Assembly: GCA_001464695.1 (NCBI GenBank)
Contig: LNDQ01000079.1
Coordinates: 62,001-126,000, forward strand
Direction of reading: 5' to 3'
Length of the DNA stretch: 64,000 nucleotides
DNA from: Betaproteobacteria bacterium Ga0077523
Lineage (GTDB): Bacteria; Pseudomonadota; Gammaproteobacteria; Burkholderiales; Ga0077523
The notes beneath the pieces were generated by a model. That model had not been told where the DNA came from, made no database searches, and saw only the letters and a list, made by a program, of their open reading frames with translations. A program made the translations under genes and the position numbers. Shown one piece after another: positions 7,795-16,566 of the stretch (position 1 is the stretch's first letter; each line of letters opens with the position of its first letter).

Positions 7795-7821
7795 GTTACG
7801 GCCCTCGAAAGGGAAACTTAA
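7795..7821 (-). promoter_or_regulatory. Sigma-28 (FliA) promoter of motC-motD
   Basis: Minus-strand TTAAGTTT-N11-GCCGTAAC, against the consensus TAAAGTTT-N11-GCCGATAA, with exact spacing. The -10 box lies 63 bases before the motC ATG. This is the best sigma-28 match in the window. Confidence 0.8.
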
Positions 7822-8018
7822 GCGGCGGGTTCGGCTGGCGAAACGCTGCCTGCTACGCAGTGGTCGGCCGGGGATGCTATGGTCCGCGTCGATACGAAGC
7901 GTGAGGCACCGCAACGGTGACGCATCATCTGCCTGGTTGCAGCCCGACAAACCCGCGGTCGGCGCCACTCCCATGAACGGCGCCGTGCGCCGTTCGTGAA
8001 GCTCGGCGGCCCGTCGTC

Positions 8019-9239
8019 ATGGACTCACTGATCGCGGCCGCCGCACGCGCCCTGGCCACCGGGGACGCGATCGGCGCACTCAAGTGGGTTGCCCTGCGCG
8101 ACGACCCACCCGCGCTGGCGCTGCGCGGCATCGCGATGGCCCAACTCGGCGAACTCCCACGCGCGCGGGAACTGTTGAGGAATGCTGCCCGCGGGTTCGG
8201 CGCCCACGAGGAGCTGGCGCGGGCACGCTGCATCGTCGCCGAAGCGGAAGTGGCGTTGGCCATGCGCGACCTCGGTGGGTCCGCGCGTCCCCTGGCGGCG
8301 GCGGCGACCACACTGGAAGCGCGCGCCGATCACGCCAACTCGCTGCAGGCGCATCTCATCGGGGCGCGACGGCTCCTGCTACTCGGTCGTCTCGACGAGG
8401 CGGCAACCGCGTTGGCGCACCTCGATGGGCGTTCCCTGCCGCCGTCGCTGGCTGCGGTGGCTGGCCTGATCACGGCCGAACTGGCGCTGCGATCGTTGCG
8501 GATCGACCCGGCGCAGGCGGCTCTCGCCCGCGCTCACGAAGCAGCCCAACGCGCACGCGTACCCGCGCTGCTCGCGGAGGTCGTGGAGGCATGGGCAGCG
8601 CTCGATCGTCCTGCAGCCCGGCGCATCGACGCGCATGGGGAACACCCGATTCGTCTCGCCGAAGTCGCCGCGCTGCTTGCGTCGGGCGCGCTGGTGGTCG
8701 ACGCCTGCCGTCGCGCTGTTCGCGCCGGTGCCGAGACGGTACCGCTCCTGCGCCGGCCCGTGCTGTTCGCGCTGGCGCGTGCGCTCGCCGAAGTCTGGCC
8801 AGGGGATGTCGATCGGGAGACCCTGATCGCACGCGCCTTTCGAACACGCCGCCCGGATGAGACGCATCGAGCGCGCCTGCGGGTCGAGATCGGCCGTCTG
8901 CGCACTCTCGTCGCGGCCGCAACACGCATCGAGGCCACGTCGCGCGGTTTCGTGCTCGAGCCACACAATGCGGATACCGTCGTCGTCCTGGCACCACCCA
9001 TCGATGGCGATCAGGCGTCGCTGGTGGCACTGCTCGCCGACGGTGCCGCCTGGTCGACCTCGGCGCTGGCACTGGCCCTCGGGGCCAGTCAACGCACCGT
9101 CCAGCGAGCCCTGGTCGAGCTGGAGCAAGCCGGGCGGGTACGCTCGATCGGACGTGCTCGGGCGCAGCGCTGGCTGGCACCGCCCCTGGCAGGATTCACG
9201 ACGATCTTGTTACTCCCCACTGCATTCCCGCTTGCGTAG
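8019..9239 (+). CDS. Winged-helix transcriptional regulator with helical-repeat N-terminus
   Basis: A 406-residue soluble protein. The first 250 residues are Ala/Leu/Arg-rich paired helices resembling TPR or activator-domain repeats. The RARLRVEIGRLRTLV stretch with ATSRGFVLEP near 290-320 resembles the C-terminal winged helix of OmpR/SARP-type domains. A second winged-helix segment (WSTSALALALGASQRTVQRA, then LVELEQAGRVRSIG) lies at about 345-378. It starts a same-strand run with the propeller, DUF899 and membrane genes and probably regulates them; this is inference. The 287 bases before it hold the motC promoter on the other strand and no further gene. Confidence 0.7.
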   Translation: MDSLIAAAARALATGDAIGALKWVALRDDPPALALRGIAMAQLGELPRARELLRNAARGFGAHEELARARCIVAEAEVALAMRDLGGSARPLAAAATTLEARADHANSLQAHLIGARRLLLLGRLDEAATALAHLDGRSLPPSLAAVAGLITAELALRSLRIDPAQAALARAHEAAQRARVPALLAEVVEAWAALDRPAARRIDAHGEHPIRLAEVAALLASGALVVDACRRAVRAGAETVPLLRRPVLFALARALAEVWPGDVDRETLIARAFRTRRPDETHRARLRVEIGRLRTLVAAATRIEATSRGFVLEPHNADTVVVLAPPIDGDQASLVALLADGAAWSTSALALALGASQRTVQRALVELEQAGRVRSIGRARAQRWLAPPLAGFTTILLLPTAFPLA

Positions 9240-9284
9240 AGTCCGCGTCGTGCAGTGCCGATCCGAGGCGCAAACAGGAGCCAG

Positions 9285-9965
9285 ATGATGACCCCCAAAA
9301 CCAGTAGCGACGGACACCAGGTACCGGCGCGTCCCGCCGAGATCGTGCGCGAGTACGGCCCCTTCGCCGGGTCCGACAGCATCGCTGGCGTCACCCACGA
9401 CGGGCGCCTGGTCTGGGCTGCCACCGGACCGAAACTGGTCGCGTTCGACCCGCAGAGCGGCGAAACCGAACGCACGATCGAAGTCGGATGCGATGCCGGC
9501 ACTGCCTTCGACGGAAAATTCCTCTATCAGATCGCCGAAGCACGCATCGACAAGATCGATCCGGCCACCGGCGACATCGTTGCATCGATTCCGGCCCCCG
9601 GCCACGGCAGCGACTCGGGCATGGCCTGGGCCGAAGGCAGTCTGTGGGTTGGGCAGCACCGCGATCGCAAGATCCACCAGATCGACCCCGCGACCGGCCG
9701 GATCGTGCGCACCATCGAGTCCAATCGCTTCGTCACCGGCGTGACCTGGGTCGAAGGCGAGCTGTGGCACGGCACCTGGGAAGGCGACGAGAGCGAGATT
9801 CGTCGCATCGACCCCGACAGTGGCGTCGTGCTCGAGCGTCTCCAGATGCCGCCCGGCGTCAACGTGAGCGGGCTCGAGTCCGACGGCGCCGACCTCTTCT
9901 ACTGCGGTGGCGGAGGTAGCGGCAAGGTCCGCGCGGTGCGACGCCCCAGCCGGGGCGGATCGTGA
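9285..9965 (+). CDS. Beta-propeller protein, glutamine cyclotransferase-like
   Basis: A 226-residue protein made of repeated blades with the pattern I-(D/A)-P-A-T-G followed by strands (KIDPATGDIVASI, QIDPATGRIVRTI, RIDPDSGVVLERL). This resembles glutaminyl cyclase/SMP-30-type propellers. No signal peptide or catalytic residue can be assigned, so enzyme activity is not claimed. Start at the first of two adjacent ATGs, with AGGAG nine bases upstream. It lies 45 bases after the regulator gene. A sugar or quinoprotein-like binding role is possible but unproven. Confidence 0.65.
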   Translation: MMTPKTSSDGHQVPARPAEIVREYGPFAGSDSIAGVTHDGRLVWAATGPKLVAFDPQSGETERTIEVGCDAGTAFDGKFLYQIAEARIDKIDPATGDIVASIPAPGHGSDSGMAWAEGSLWVGQHRDRKIHQIDPATGRIVRTIESNRFVTGVTWVEGELWHGTWEGDESEIRRIDPDSGVVLERLQMPPGVNVSGLESDGADLFYCGGGGSGKVRAVRRPSRGGS

Positions 9966-10119
9966 CCAGTCGCCCCTAGAGCCTCGCAATTCGGCCCGCA
10001 CGCCGGGCCCGTCAGCACCGTCCTGATTCGAGCATCGTCGATCGTCGATGCCCGCAGGGAGGGTTGTACCCGCCGCGCGCAGCGCAGCACTTTGAGCCAC
10101 CCGCCGAGGAGCACACACC

Positions 10120-10893
10120 ATGAACGCCACCGTCGACCACGCACACGCCACCAACCACCCCGTCGTATCCATGGACCAATGGATCACCGAGCGCACGGCG
10201 CTGCTCGCGCAGGAAAAGGAACTGACGCAATTGCGCGACCGGATCGCCCGTGAGCGTCGCGCACTGCCGTGGGTGCGTATCGAGAAGAACCATGTCTTCG
10301 ACACGCTCGAAGGCAGACGCTCCCTCTCCGATCTGTTCGAAGGGCGCCGCCAACTGGTAGTGCAGCACTTCATGTTCGCACCGGGTTGGGAACAAGGCTG
10401 CCCCAGTTGCTCGTTCATGGCCGACCACATCGACGGCGCGCGGCCACACCTGGCGCAACGCGACCTCACATTCCTGGCGGTCTCGCGCGCGCCGCTGGTC
10501 GACATCGAGCGTTTCCGGAACCGCATGGGCTGGCAGTTCAAGTGGGTATCCTCCCACGGCAGCGATTTCAACTACGACTTCGGCGTCAGTTTCAGAATGG
10601 AGGAACGCTCCAGTGGCAAGGTCCGCTACAACTACACCTTGCAGCCATTCCCGCACGAGGAAGCGCCGGGCATCAGTGCGTTCTATCAGGATGACACGGG
10701 CGCCGTGTTCCACACCTATTCAACCTACGGGCGCGGGGTGGAGTTGATGATGGGCGCGTACGACCTGCTGGACATCGCGCCCCGGGGACGCAACGAGGAG
10801 GACCTCGCCTATCCGATGGAATGGGTGCGTCATCACGATCGCTACGAGCTGAACCCGGTTGCGAAGGGATCATGCTGCGGCGGGCATGACTGA
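10120..10893 (+). CDS. DUF899 family thioredoxin-fold protein
   Basis: 257 residues matching the DUF899 pattern: an N-terminal helix region (WITERTALLAQEKELTQLRD), then RRALPWVRIEKNHVFD. Next comes a thioredoxin-like core with MFAPGWEQGCPSCSFMADHI near residue 91, whose CPSC pair is in the place of a redox motif. A conserved HTYSTYGRGVE stretch follows, and a C-terminal GSCCGGHD tail adds two cysteines. Function is unknown for the family; a role in redox or arsenic/metal stress has been guessed only from context elsewhere. AGGAGC precedes the ATG. The 154 bases before it show no gene. Confidence 0.85.
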   Translation: MNATVDHAHATNHPVVSMDQWITERTALLAQEKELTQLRDRIARERRALPWVRIEKNHVFDTLEGRRSLSDLFEGRRQLVVQHFMFAPGWEQGCPSCSFMADHIDGARPHLAQRDLTFLAVSRAPLVDIERFRNRMGWQFKWVSSHGSDFNYDFGVSFRMEERSSGKVRYNYTLQPFPHEEAPGISAFYQDDTGAVFHTYSTYGRGVELMMGAYDLLDIAPRGRNEEDLAYPMEWVRHHDRYELNPVAKGSCCGGHD

Positions 10894-10922
10894 GCCCGCA
10901 GCATCCCGCCAGGAAAACCAAA

Positions 10923-11552
10923 GTGGTAGATGCGTGGCCGTGGCTGGCGATTGCCGGCCTCGGCGCCCTGCACGGACTGAACCCGGCTACCGGCTGGATG
11001 TTCGCTGCAGCGTGCGGCCTGCAGGCCCGTGACAGTGCGCAAGCGCGGTACGCCCTGTTGCCCATTGCTATCGGGCACTTTGCGTCGATCGCGATCGTGG
11101 TATGTGCCGTCACTTGGGGTCAGTCCATGGACCGCACCCTGATTCAAGGCGTGGCCGGCGCCCTGCTCATCGGCGTCGTCCTGCTGCGCTTGCTGTTCGG
11201 TGCCAGCCGGCGCACGTGGGTCGGCGCGCATTCAGGTCACGCGGGCATCGCGCTTTGGTCTTGCCTGATGGGTACGACTCATGGGGCCGGACTGATGCTC
11301 GTGCCCGCACTCATGCCGCTTTGCCTTGCTGATGGTGCAACGCGTGCGGTTACCGCATCGGGTGCTCTGGTGCCGGCGCTCGCTGCGGTCGGCATCCATA
11401 CCGCGGCAATGCTCGTCACGACCGGCGGGATCGCCAGTGGCGTATGCCGCACCATCGCGATTCAGCCGCGCCTGCTCAGCGGCTCAGCAGCACACCACGC
11501 CTGGACCGCAACCCTGGCCGTCACCAGTGTGCTGGTGTTGGCCCTGCGCTAA
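10923..11552 (+). CDS. Hydrophobic integral membrane protein of unknown function
   Basis: 209 residues with about six predicted membrane helices (about 5-22, 42-62, 69-87, 105-125, 134-158 and 187-205). The start is a GTG 29 bases after the DUF899 stop, with the weak ribosome site AGGAAA. His residues sit in or near helices (GALHGLNPATG, GHFAS, GTTHGAGL), which could bind metal or haem, but no family is recognised. Co-directional with the DUF899 gene, so joint function is likely. Confidence 0.6.
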   Translation: MVDAWPWLAIAGLGALHGLNPATGWMFAAACGLQARDSAQARYALLPIAIGHFASIAIVVCAVTWGQSMDRTLIQGVAGALLIGVVLLRLLFGASRRTWVGAHSGHAGIALWSCLMGTTHGAGLMLVPALMPLCLADGATRAVTASGALVPALAAVGIHTAAMLVTTGGIASGVCRTIAIQPRLLSGSAAHHAWTATLAVTSVLVLALR

Positions 11553-11564
11553 TCGAATGGGTTG

Positions 11565-11602
11565 GCTAGTTCTTCGCGGTCCACTGCTTCATGCGCGACC
11601 GC
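11565..11602 (-). pseudogene. Displaced duplicate of the 3' end of fliA
   Basis: These 38 bases are identical to 11678-11715, which holds the last codons and stop of fliA. The copy encodes SRMKQWTAKN plus stop but has no start. It lies downstream of the gene, beyond a palindromic element like the one at 2395-2479. Confidence 0.8.
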
Positions 11603-11669
11603 GAAGGGCGGAGCAGTGCCTTCCGGTTTACCGGAAGGTGCGACCCCGTAGCGGTCGGAAGTCGCGCAT
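11591..11669. mobile_element. Palindromic insertion element, copy B (at the fliA 3' end)
   Basis: The core at 11601-11654 matches element A: GGAGCAGTG, then a CCTTCCGG-TTTA-CCGGAAGG hairpin at 11619-11638, then TGCGACCCCG. Outside it ATGCGCGAC (11591-11599) and GTCGCGCAT (11661-11669) form an inverted repeat that copies fliA codons. The element has no coding capacity. It may also terminate fliA transcription. A mobile origin is inferred. Confidence 0.65.
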
Positions 11670-11678
11670 CTCGTGGTG

Positions 11679-12410
11679 CTAGTTCTTCGCGGTCCACTGC
11701 TTCATGCGCGACCGCAGGCGGGCGACAGCCTGGCTGTGCAATTGGCACACGCGCGATTCGCTGACTCCCAGGACCTCGCCGATTTCCTTGAGGTTCATCT
11801 CCTGCTCGTAGTACAGGCCCATGACGAGCTTCTCGCGATCCGGCAGCGCGCTGATGGCCTGCACCAGGTTGCGGCGGAAGCCTTCGTCTTCGAGCGCTTC
11901 GAGCGGCCCACGCTGCGGATCGTTGCCGAGGTAGGAATCGAAGAAGTCGCTGTCCTCGGACTCCTGGAAGTCCTCGTAGTGCAGCAGCTGGTAGCCACGC
12001 GCATCGAGCAGCATGTGCTGATATTCGTCGAGCGGCACCTGCAGGTGCTCGGCGAGCTCGGTCTCGCGCGGCGCGCGTCCGTACTGCTGTTCGAGCTGGG
12101 ATACCGCGCTTTCGATCTTGCGCAGGTTCTTGCGCACGTTGCGCGGCAACCAGTCGGCCTGGCGCAGCTCGTCCAGTATCGAGCCGCGGATGCGCTGGAT
12201 CGCGTAGGTCTCGAACTGCGCGCCCTGCGTGTCGTCGAAGTTCTTGGCGGCATCCAGCAGGCCGATCAAGCCGGCCTGGATGAGGTCATCCACTTCGACA
12301 CTGGCCGGCAGCTTTGCCATGAAGTGATACGAGATACGCTTCACCAACGGCGCCAGTTCGTTGACGATGGCGTCGAGGTCGCGATTCGCGATGAAGGCGG
12401 GATTGACCAT
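11679..12410 (-). CDS. fliA: RNA polymerase sigma-28 factor FliA
   Basis: Sigma factor for late flagellar genes, inhibited by FlgM. The 243-residue product starts MVNPAFIANRDLDAIVNELA. Region 2 is seen as VEVDDLIQAGLIGLLDAAKN with YAIQRIRGSILDELRQ, region 3 as RKIESAVSQLEQQYGRAP, and region 4 as LPDREKLVMGLYYEQEMNLK with GVSESRVCQLHSQAV. The ATG overlaps the flhG stop (TGATG), so it is the last gene of flhB-flhA-flhF-flhG-fliA. Promoters matching its consensus stand before motC, flgM and the GGDEF gene. The terminal 38 bases are duplicated downstream. Confidence 0.97.
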   Translation of the reverse strand: MVNPAFIANRDLDAIVNELAPLVKRISYHFMAKLPASVEVDDLIQAGLIGLLDAAKNFDDTQGAQFETYAIQRIRGSILDELRQADWLPRNVRKNLRKIESAVSQLEQQYGRAPRETELAEHLQVPLDEYQHMLLDARGYQLLHYEDFQESEDSDFFDSYLGNDPQRGPLEALEDEGFRRNLVQAISALPDREKLVMGLYYEQEMNLKEIGEVLGVSESRVCQLHSQAVARLRSRMKQWTAKN

Positions 12411-13276
12411 CAGGTGCTCGCGGACAGCGCGGCGATGCGGCTTGCCTGCACCAGTCGTTGGACGAAGCCGTCGAGGCAGTCTTCGCCGGCATAGGGCCAT
12501 TGCATCACGGTGTCGGCCACACCGCGCAGCGCCGCGGCAGATGGCGCATCCGGGAATGCGCTCACCACCGCCTGCTTCAACTTGGTTGCCTTGCGCAAGG
12601 CGTCGTCTTCCGGCACCCAGCCGATCGACGAGAGCTTGACGCCCAGATACCGCTCGGCGGTGCTGTCCAGGTTGGCGAAGATCGCCTCGGCCTGCTCGGC
12701 GCTGCGCACACGATTGACCAGCACATGGAAGCGACGGCGTGCGAAATCCCACGTGAGCCGCTTGATGAGTGCATAGGCCTCCGTGATCGCATCGGCGGCG
12801 CCCGAAACCACGACGATCACCTCGGTCGATGCGAGCGAATAGCACGGCGCGCTGTCGGCCTCCGCAGAGGGCGCATCCACCAGCATCATGTCGATGGCCG
12901 GCTCGAGGGCACCGAAGGTCTTCACGAGGCGCGTTTCTTCGTCCGAAGGCAGGCCACCCAGGAGGCGCGTCGCCTCGGCCGCCGCGACGAAGCGAATGCC
13001 TTCCGGTCCGGTGACGAGGATATCGGCCAGCGCGCGGTCACGCCGCACGACGTCGGCCAGATCGTGCAGGACTCGCACGCCAAGATGATCGGCAACGCCG
13101 CGACGGTCGCCGTTCTGATCGAGTACACAGACGCTTTGCCCGCGGCGCGCCAGCGCGCAAGCGAGATTTGCGGCGATCGCGGAACGCCCGGTGCCTGCCT
13201 TGCCGGCGGTGAGAGTCACGGTTCGCACGAGGTTCCGCGCAAACAGGCGCCGCAGCCCTGCGGCCTGGTCCGGCAT
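12410..13276 (-). CDS. flhG: Flagellar number regulator FlhG/FleN (MinD-like ATPase)
   Basis: ParA/MinD-type ATPase that limits flagellar number together with FlhF. Start MPDQAAGLRRLFA gives 288 residues; a GTG four codons earlier is an alternative. The P-loop GKAGTGRS at residues 25-32 keeps the signature Lys but has Arg where the usual deviant Walker A (KGGxGKT) has its second Lys. IDMMLVDAPSAEADS is the Walker B region and VLVNRVRSAEQAEAIF the switch-side strand. It overlaps fliA by one base and follows flhF, the standard order. Confidence 0.88.
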   Translation of the reverse strand: MPDQAAGLRRLFARNLVRTVTLTAGKAGTGRSAIAANLACALARRGQSVCVLDQNGDRRGVADHLGVRVLHDLADVVRRDRALADILVTGPEGIRFVAAAEATRLLGGLPSDEETRLVKTFGALEPAIDMMLVDAPSAEADSAPCYSLASTEVIVVVSGAADAITEAYALIKRLTWDFARRRFHVLVNRVRSAEQAEAIFANLDSTAERYLGVKLSSIGWVPEDDALRKATKLKQAVVSAFPDAPSAAALRGVADTVMQWPYAGEDCLDGFVQRLVQASRIAALSAST

Positions 13277-13292
13277 CAACTCGGCCACGCCA

Positions 13293-14468
13293 TCAACCTC
13301 CCGACACCGCGGCAGGAGTGCGCCGCTGGGCCGCAAAGGCGAGCGGCGTTTCTTCGCGGCCCGCCCGGAATGCTCCCGGCGGCGGTTCACCGCGGAACGC
13401 GCGCTCCACCAGATAGAGGGCGCTCGCGAGATGCAGGTCTTCGGGCACGCGCTGGCCATTGGTCACGTAGTGCAGCGGCAATTTCGAGCGGACGATGACG
13501 TCCACCGCGCCGCCGAGCGACAAGGCCTCGTCGACCTTGGTGAGGACACAGCCGGCGAGGCCCTCGCCCCGGTAGCGCTGCACCGTGTCTTCCAGCGCCT
13601 CGCCCTGAGACACGGCGGACAGCAGCAGCAACCGCTGCACGCCCTTGCCGTGGCCGGTGAGCAAGGCCACCTGTTCGGCCACACGCTTGTCGCGCTGGCT
13701 CATGCCGACGGTATCGATCAGCACCAGCTTGCGCCCGCGCAGTTCCGCGAGAGTCACGGCGAGATCCTGCTCGTCCTTCACGGAGAACACCGGAACGCCG
13801 AGGATCTTTCCGTAGATGCGCAGCTGATCCACCGCACCGATCCGGTAGCTGTCGGTGGTCACCAGCGCCAGTTGGTGCGCGCCGTGCTGCAGGGTGCAGC
13901 TCGCCGCGAGCTTCGCGACCGTGGTGGTCTTGCCCACGCCGGTCGGCCCTACGAGCGCGTACACGCCACCCTTCGAGACGATGTCGTCGCCGGCGACGAC
14001 GCACCGCAGACTGTTGGCGAGCACCTGTCGGGCCCAGCGCATCGCACGCGTGCGGTCGTACAGCGTCGGCATGCGCGTCGACAGCGCCCGCGCGAAGCCG
14101 GGGCTGAAGCCGCGGCCCAGGAGTTCACGGATCAGCTCCGCCTGCACCGGCGAGCTGCGCGTGAGATCCTTCCATGCGAAACCCGCGAGCTGGCCTTCGA
14201 CCATGCCACGCAGCAGGCGCATTTCGTTGATGAGGTCCTGGGTGGTGACGGCGTCGCGCGCCATGAAGCGCTCGGGCAGTGCGGCGCTCGCCGGATTCGC
14301 CGGACTGGCGCTCATCACTTTCGCCACTTCCGGCTCGGCGACGGCCATGATCTCGACGCCGCCGTTCACCTGACGGTTGGACAGGATCAACGCGTCCGCA
14401 CCGAGCGCGTCGCGCACGTGCTTCAGCGCCTCGCGCGTGCTGGCCGCGAAGAACTTCCTAACCACCAT
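13293..14468 (-). CDS. flhF: Flagellar biosynthesis SRP-type GTPase FlhF
   Basis: SRP-family GTPase that places the flagellum at the cell pole. The 391 residues include the N-terminal B domain (MVVRKFFAASTREALKHVRD), an Ala/Pro linker near 50-65, an N-domain helix bundle and the G domain. Motifs are GPTGVGKTTT at about 174-183, TTDSYRIGAVDQLRIYG, VLIDTVGMSQRD and TKVDEALSLGG. It lies 12 bases after flhA and its stop overlaps the start region of flhG, so coupled translation is likely. Confidence 0.95.
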   Translation of the reverse strand: MVVRKFFAASTREALKHVRDALGADALILSNRQVNGGVEIMAVAEPEVAKVMSASPANPASAALPERFMARDAVTTQDLINEMRLLRGMVEGQLAGFAWKDLTRSSPVQAELIRELLGRGFSPGFARALSTRMPTLYDRTRAMRWARQVLANSLRCVVAGDDIVSKGGVYALVGPTGVGKTTTVAKLAASCTLQHGAHQLALVTTDSYRIGAVDQLRIYGKILGVPVFSVKDEQDLAVTLAELRGRKLVLIDTVGMSQRDKRVAEQVALLTGHGKGVQRLLLLSAVSQGEALEDTVQRYRGEGLAGCVLTKVDEALSLGGAVDVIVRSKLPLHYVTNGQRVPEDLHLASALYLVERAFRGEPPPGAFRAGREETPLAFAAQRRTPAAVSGG

Positions 14469-14480
14469 GACGCCGCCGCA

Positions 14481-16562
14481 TCACGCGCGACCTCCGAGGA
14501 CGGCAACCACTTTTATCGTACGGTTATCCGGAATCTCCGCGTGCGACAGAACTTTCATCTGCGGCGCGGCACGGCGCAGGAAGCGCGAGAGCAATGATCG
14601 CAGCGGCGCCGGGACCATCAGAATCGATGTCTGGCCCATGCTCTCCTGGTCTTGCACCAGTTTTGCAGCCTGCTTCAACAGGTTCTCCGCAAGGTTGGGT
14701 TCGAGGCCCGCGCCTTCCGGTCCCCTCGCCTGCGCGGCCTGCATGAGCACCTGCTCGAGAGTCGGATCGAGCGCGATGACCTGCAACTCTCCAGCTCCCG
14801 ACTGGACCGATTGGATGATAGCACGCGACATGGAGACTCTCACCGCCGCGGTGAGCTCGTCCGCATCCTGCGTGCGCGATGCATGTTCGGCCAGCGTCTC
14901 GAGGATCGTGCGCATGTCGCGGATATGAATGCCTTCGGAGAGCAGGTTCGCGAGCACCTTCTGCAGCGTGCCGAGCGGCACCAGCTTGGGCACCACTTCC
15001 TCGATGAGCTTGGGCGATTCCTTGGCGAGATGATCGAGCAGGTTCTGGACTTCCTCGCGGCCGAGCAACTCCGCCGCATGGGACTGGATCACGCTCGAGA
15101 GATGGGTCGCGATGACGGTGCCGGCATCGACGGCGGTGTAGCCCATGGAGATCGCCTGGTCGCGGGTCTCGGCGTTGACCCATACCGCCGGCAGGCCGAA
15201 CGCCGGATCGCGTGTCGGCGTGCCGGGCAAGGTGCCGACGGCCCGCCCCGGGTTGATCGCAAGGAACTGCCCGACGATCACGTCCCCGGCTCCCACTTCG
15301 ACGCCCTTCAGCGTGATGCGATAGCCGTTCGGCTTCAGCTCCAGGTTGTCGCGGATGTGCACCGCCGGCACCAGGAAGCCCATGTCCTGCGCGACCTTCT
15401 TGCGGATGCCCCGGATACGCCGCAGCAGGTCACCGTCGAGCGCCTTGTCCACCAGCGGAATCAGGCGATACCCCACTTCGAGGCCGAGCACGTCGACGGG
15501 CGCCACGTCCTGCCATCCGACTTCGCCCGTCTCCTGCGGCGGCGGCGGCGGCGGTGGCGCCGGCGGTTCCACCTGCTGGCGCTGCGACACCGCATAACCG
15601 ATGCCGGCGAACGCTGCTGAGATCAGGAGGAACGCGACGTGCGGCATCCCGGGAATGACGCCGAGCAACGCCAGGATCGACGCGACGATGAACATCACCT
15701 GAGGCCGCATGAACATCTGCGACACCATTTGCTGCGACAGGTCCTCGTCGGTCGCCACCCGGCTCACCACGACGCCGGCTGCCGTCGAGATGATGAGCGA
15801 GGGGATCTGCGCCACCAGGCCGTCGCCGATGGTGAGCAACGTGTAGGTCTGCGCCGCGGTGGCGAAATCGAGATCGTGCTGCACGATGCCGATCACGAGC
15901 CCGCCCAGGATGTTGATGATGGTGATGATCACGCCCGCGATCGCGTCGCCGCGGACGAACTTGCTGGCACCGTCCATGGAGCCGTAGAAGTCGGCCTCCT
16001 GCGCGATCTCGGCCCGGCGCTTGCGCGCTGCCTCCTCGCCGATCAGGCCGGCGTTGAGGTCGGCATCGATCGCCATTTGCTTGCCGGGCATCGCATCCAG
16101 CGTGAAGCGCGCCGACACCTCGGCGATGCGGCCGGCGCCCTTGGTGATGACGACGAAGTTGATGACCACGAGGATCACGAACACGACGATGCCGACGGCG
16201 TAATTGCCGCCCACGAGGAAGTTGCCGAAGGCCTCGATCACGTGACCGGCCGCCCCCGGTCCTTCGTGTCCCTGCAGCAGCACCACGCGCGTCGAAGCGA
16301 CGTTGAGGGACAGGCGCAGCAGCGTCGTCACCAGCAGCACGGTCGGAAACGCGGAGAAGTCGAGCGGCTTCAGCGCCAGCAGCGCCACCAGCAGCACGAT
16401 CATCGACACGGCGATGTTGAACGTGAACAGCAGGTCGAGCAGGACGGTCGGCAGGGGCAGCGTCATCATCCCGAGGATCAGGATGATGAGGATCGGCCCG
16501 GCGAGGGTCTGGACCGACAGGCGCGGTGCGCCGGTGGCAGCGGTGGTGGGCGCCTCGGCCAT
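14481..16562 (-). CDS. flhA: Flagellar export gate protein FlhA
   Basis: Export-gate membrane protein of the flagellar type III secretion system. 693 residues: about eight membrane helices in the first 330 residues and a large cytoplasmic domain that docks chaperone-substrate complexes. The family signature TTLLRLSLNVASTRVVLLQG lies near residues 79-98, and GDAIAGVIITIINILGGLVI lies in the core. A poly-proline linker (PPAPPPPPPP) near 332 separates membrane and cytosolic parts and is longer than usual. Between flhB and flhA lie 231 bases of three repeat units. Confidence 0.97.
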   Translation of the reverse strand: MAEAPTTAATGAPRLSVQTLAGPILIILILGMMTLPLPTVLLDLLFTFNIAVSMIVLLVALLALKPLDFSAFPTVLLVTTLLRLSLNVASTRVVLLQGHEGPGAAGHVIEAFGNFLVGGNYAVGIVVFVILVVINFVVITKGAGRIAEVSARFTLDAMPGKQMAIDADLNAGLIGEEAARKRRAEIAQEADFYGSMDGASKFVRGDAIAGVIITIINILGGLVIGIVQHDLDFATAAQTYTLLTIGDGLVAQIPSLIISTAAGVVVSRVATDEDLSQQMVSQMFMRPQVMFIVASILALLGVIPGMPHVAFLLISAAFAGIGYAVSQRQQVEPPAPPPPPPPQETGEVGWQDVAPVDVLGLEVGYRLIPLVDKALDGDLLRRIRGIRKKVAQDMGFLVPAVHIRDNLELKPNGYRITLKGVEVGAGDVIVGQFLAINPGRAVGTLPGTPTRDPAFGLPAVWVNAETRDQAISMGYTAVDAGTVIATHLSSVIQSHAAELLGREEVQNLLDHLAKESPKLIEEVVPKLVPLGTLQKVLANLLSEGIHIRDMRTILETLAEHASRTQDADELTAAVRVSMSRAIIQSVQSGAGELQVIALDPTLEQVLMQAAQARGPEGAGLEPNLAENLLKQAAKLVQDQESMGQTSILMVPAPLRSLLSRFLRRAAPQMKVLSHAEIPDNRTIKVVAVLGGRA

Positions 16563-16566
16563 GCTT

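Noticed and set aside
8019-9239. ECF sigma factor or LuxR-type regulator
   Set aside because: No sigma region 2 or 4 motifs and no LuxR helix-turn-helix; the visible elements are winged-helix segments.
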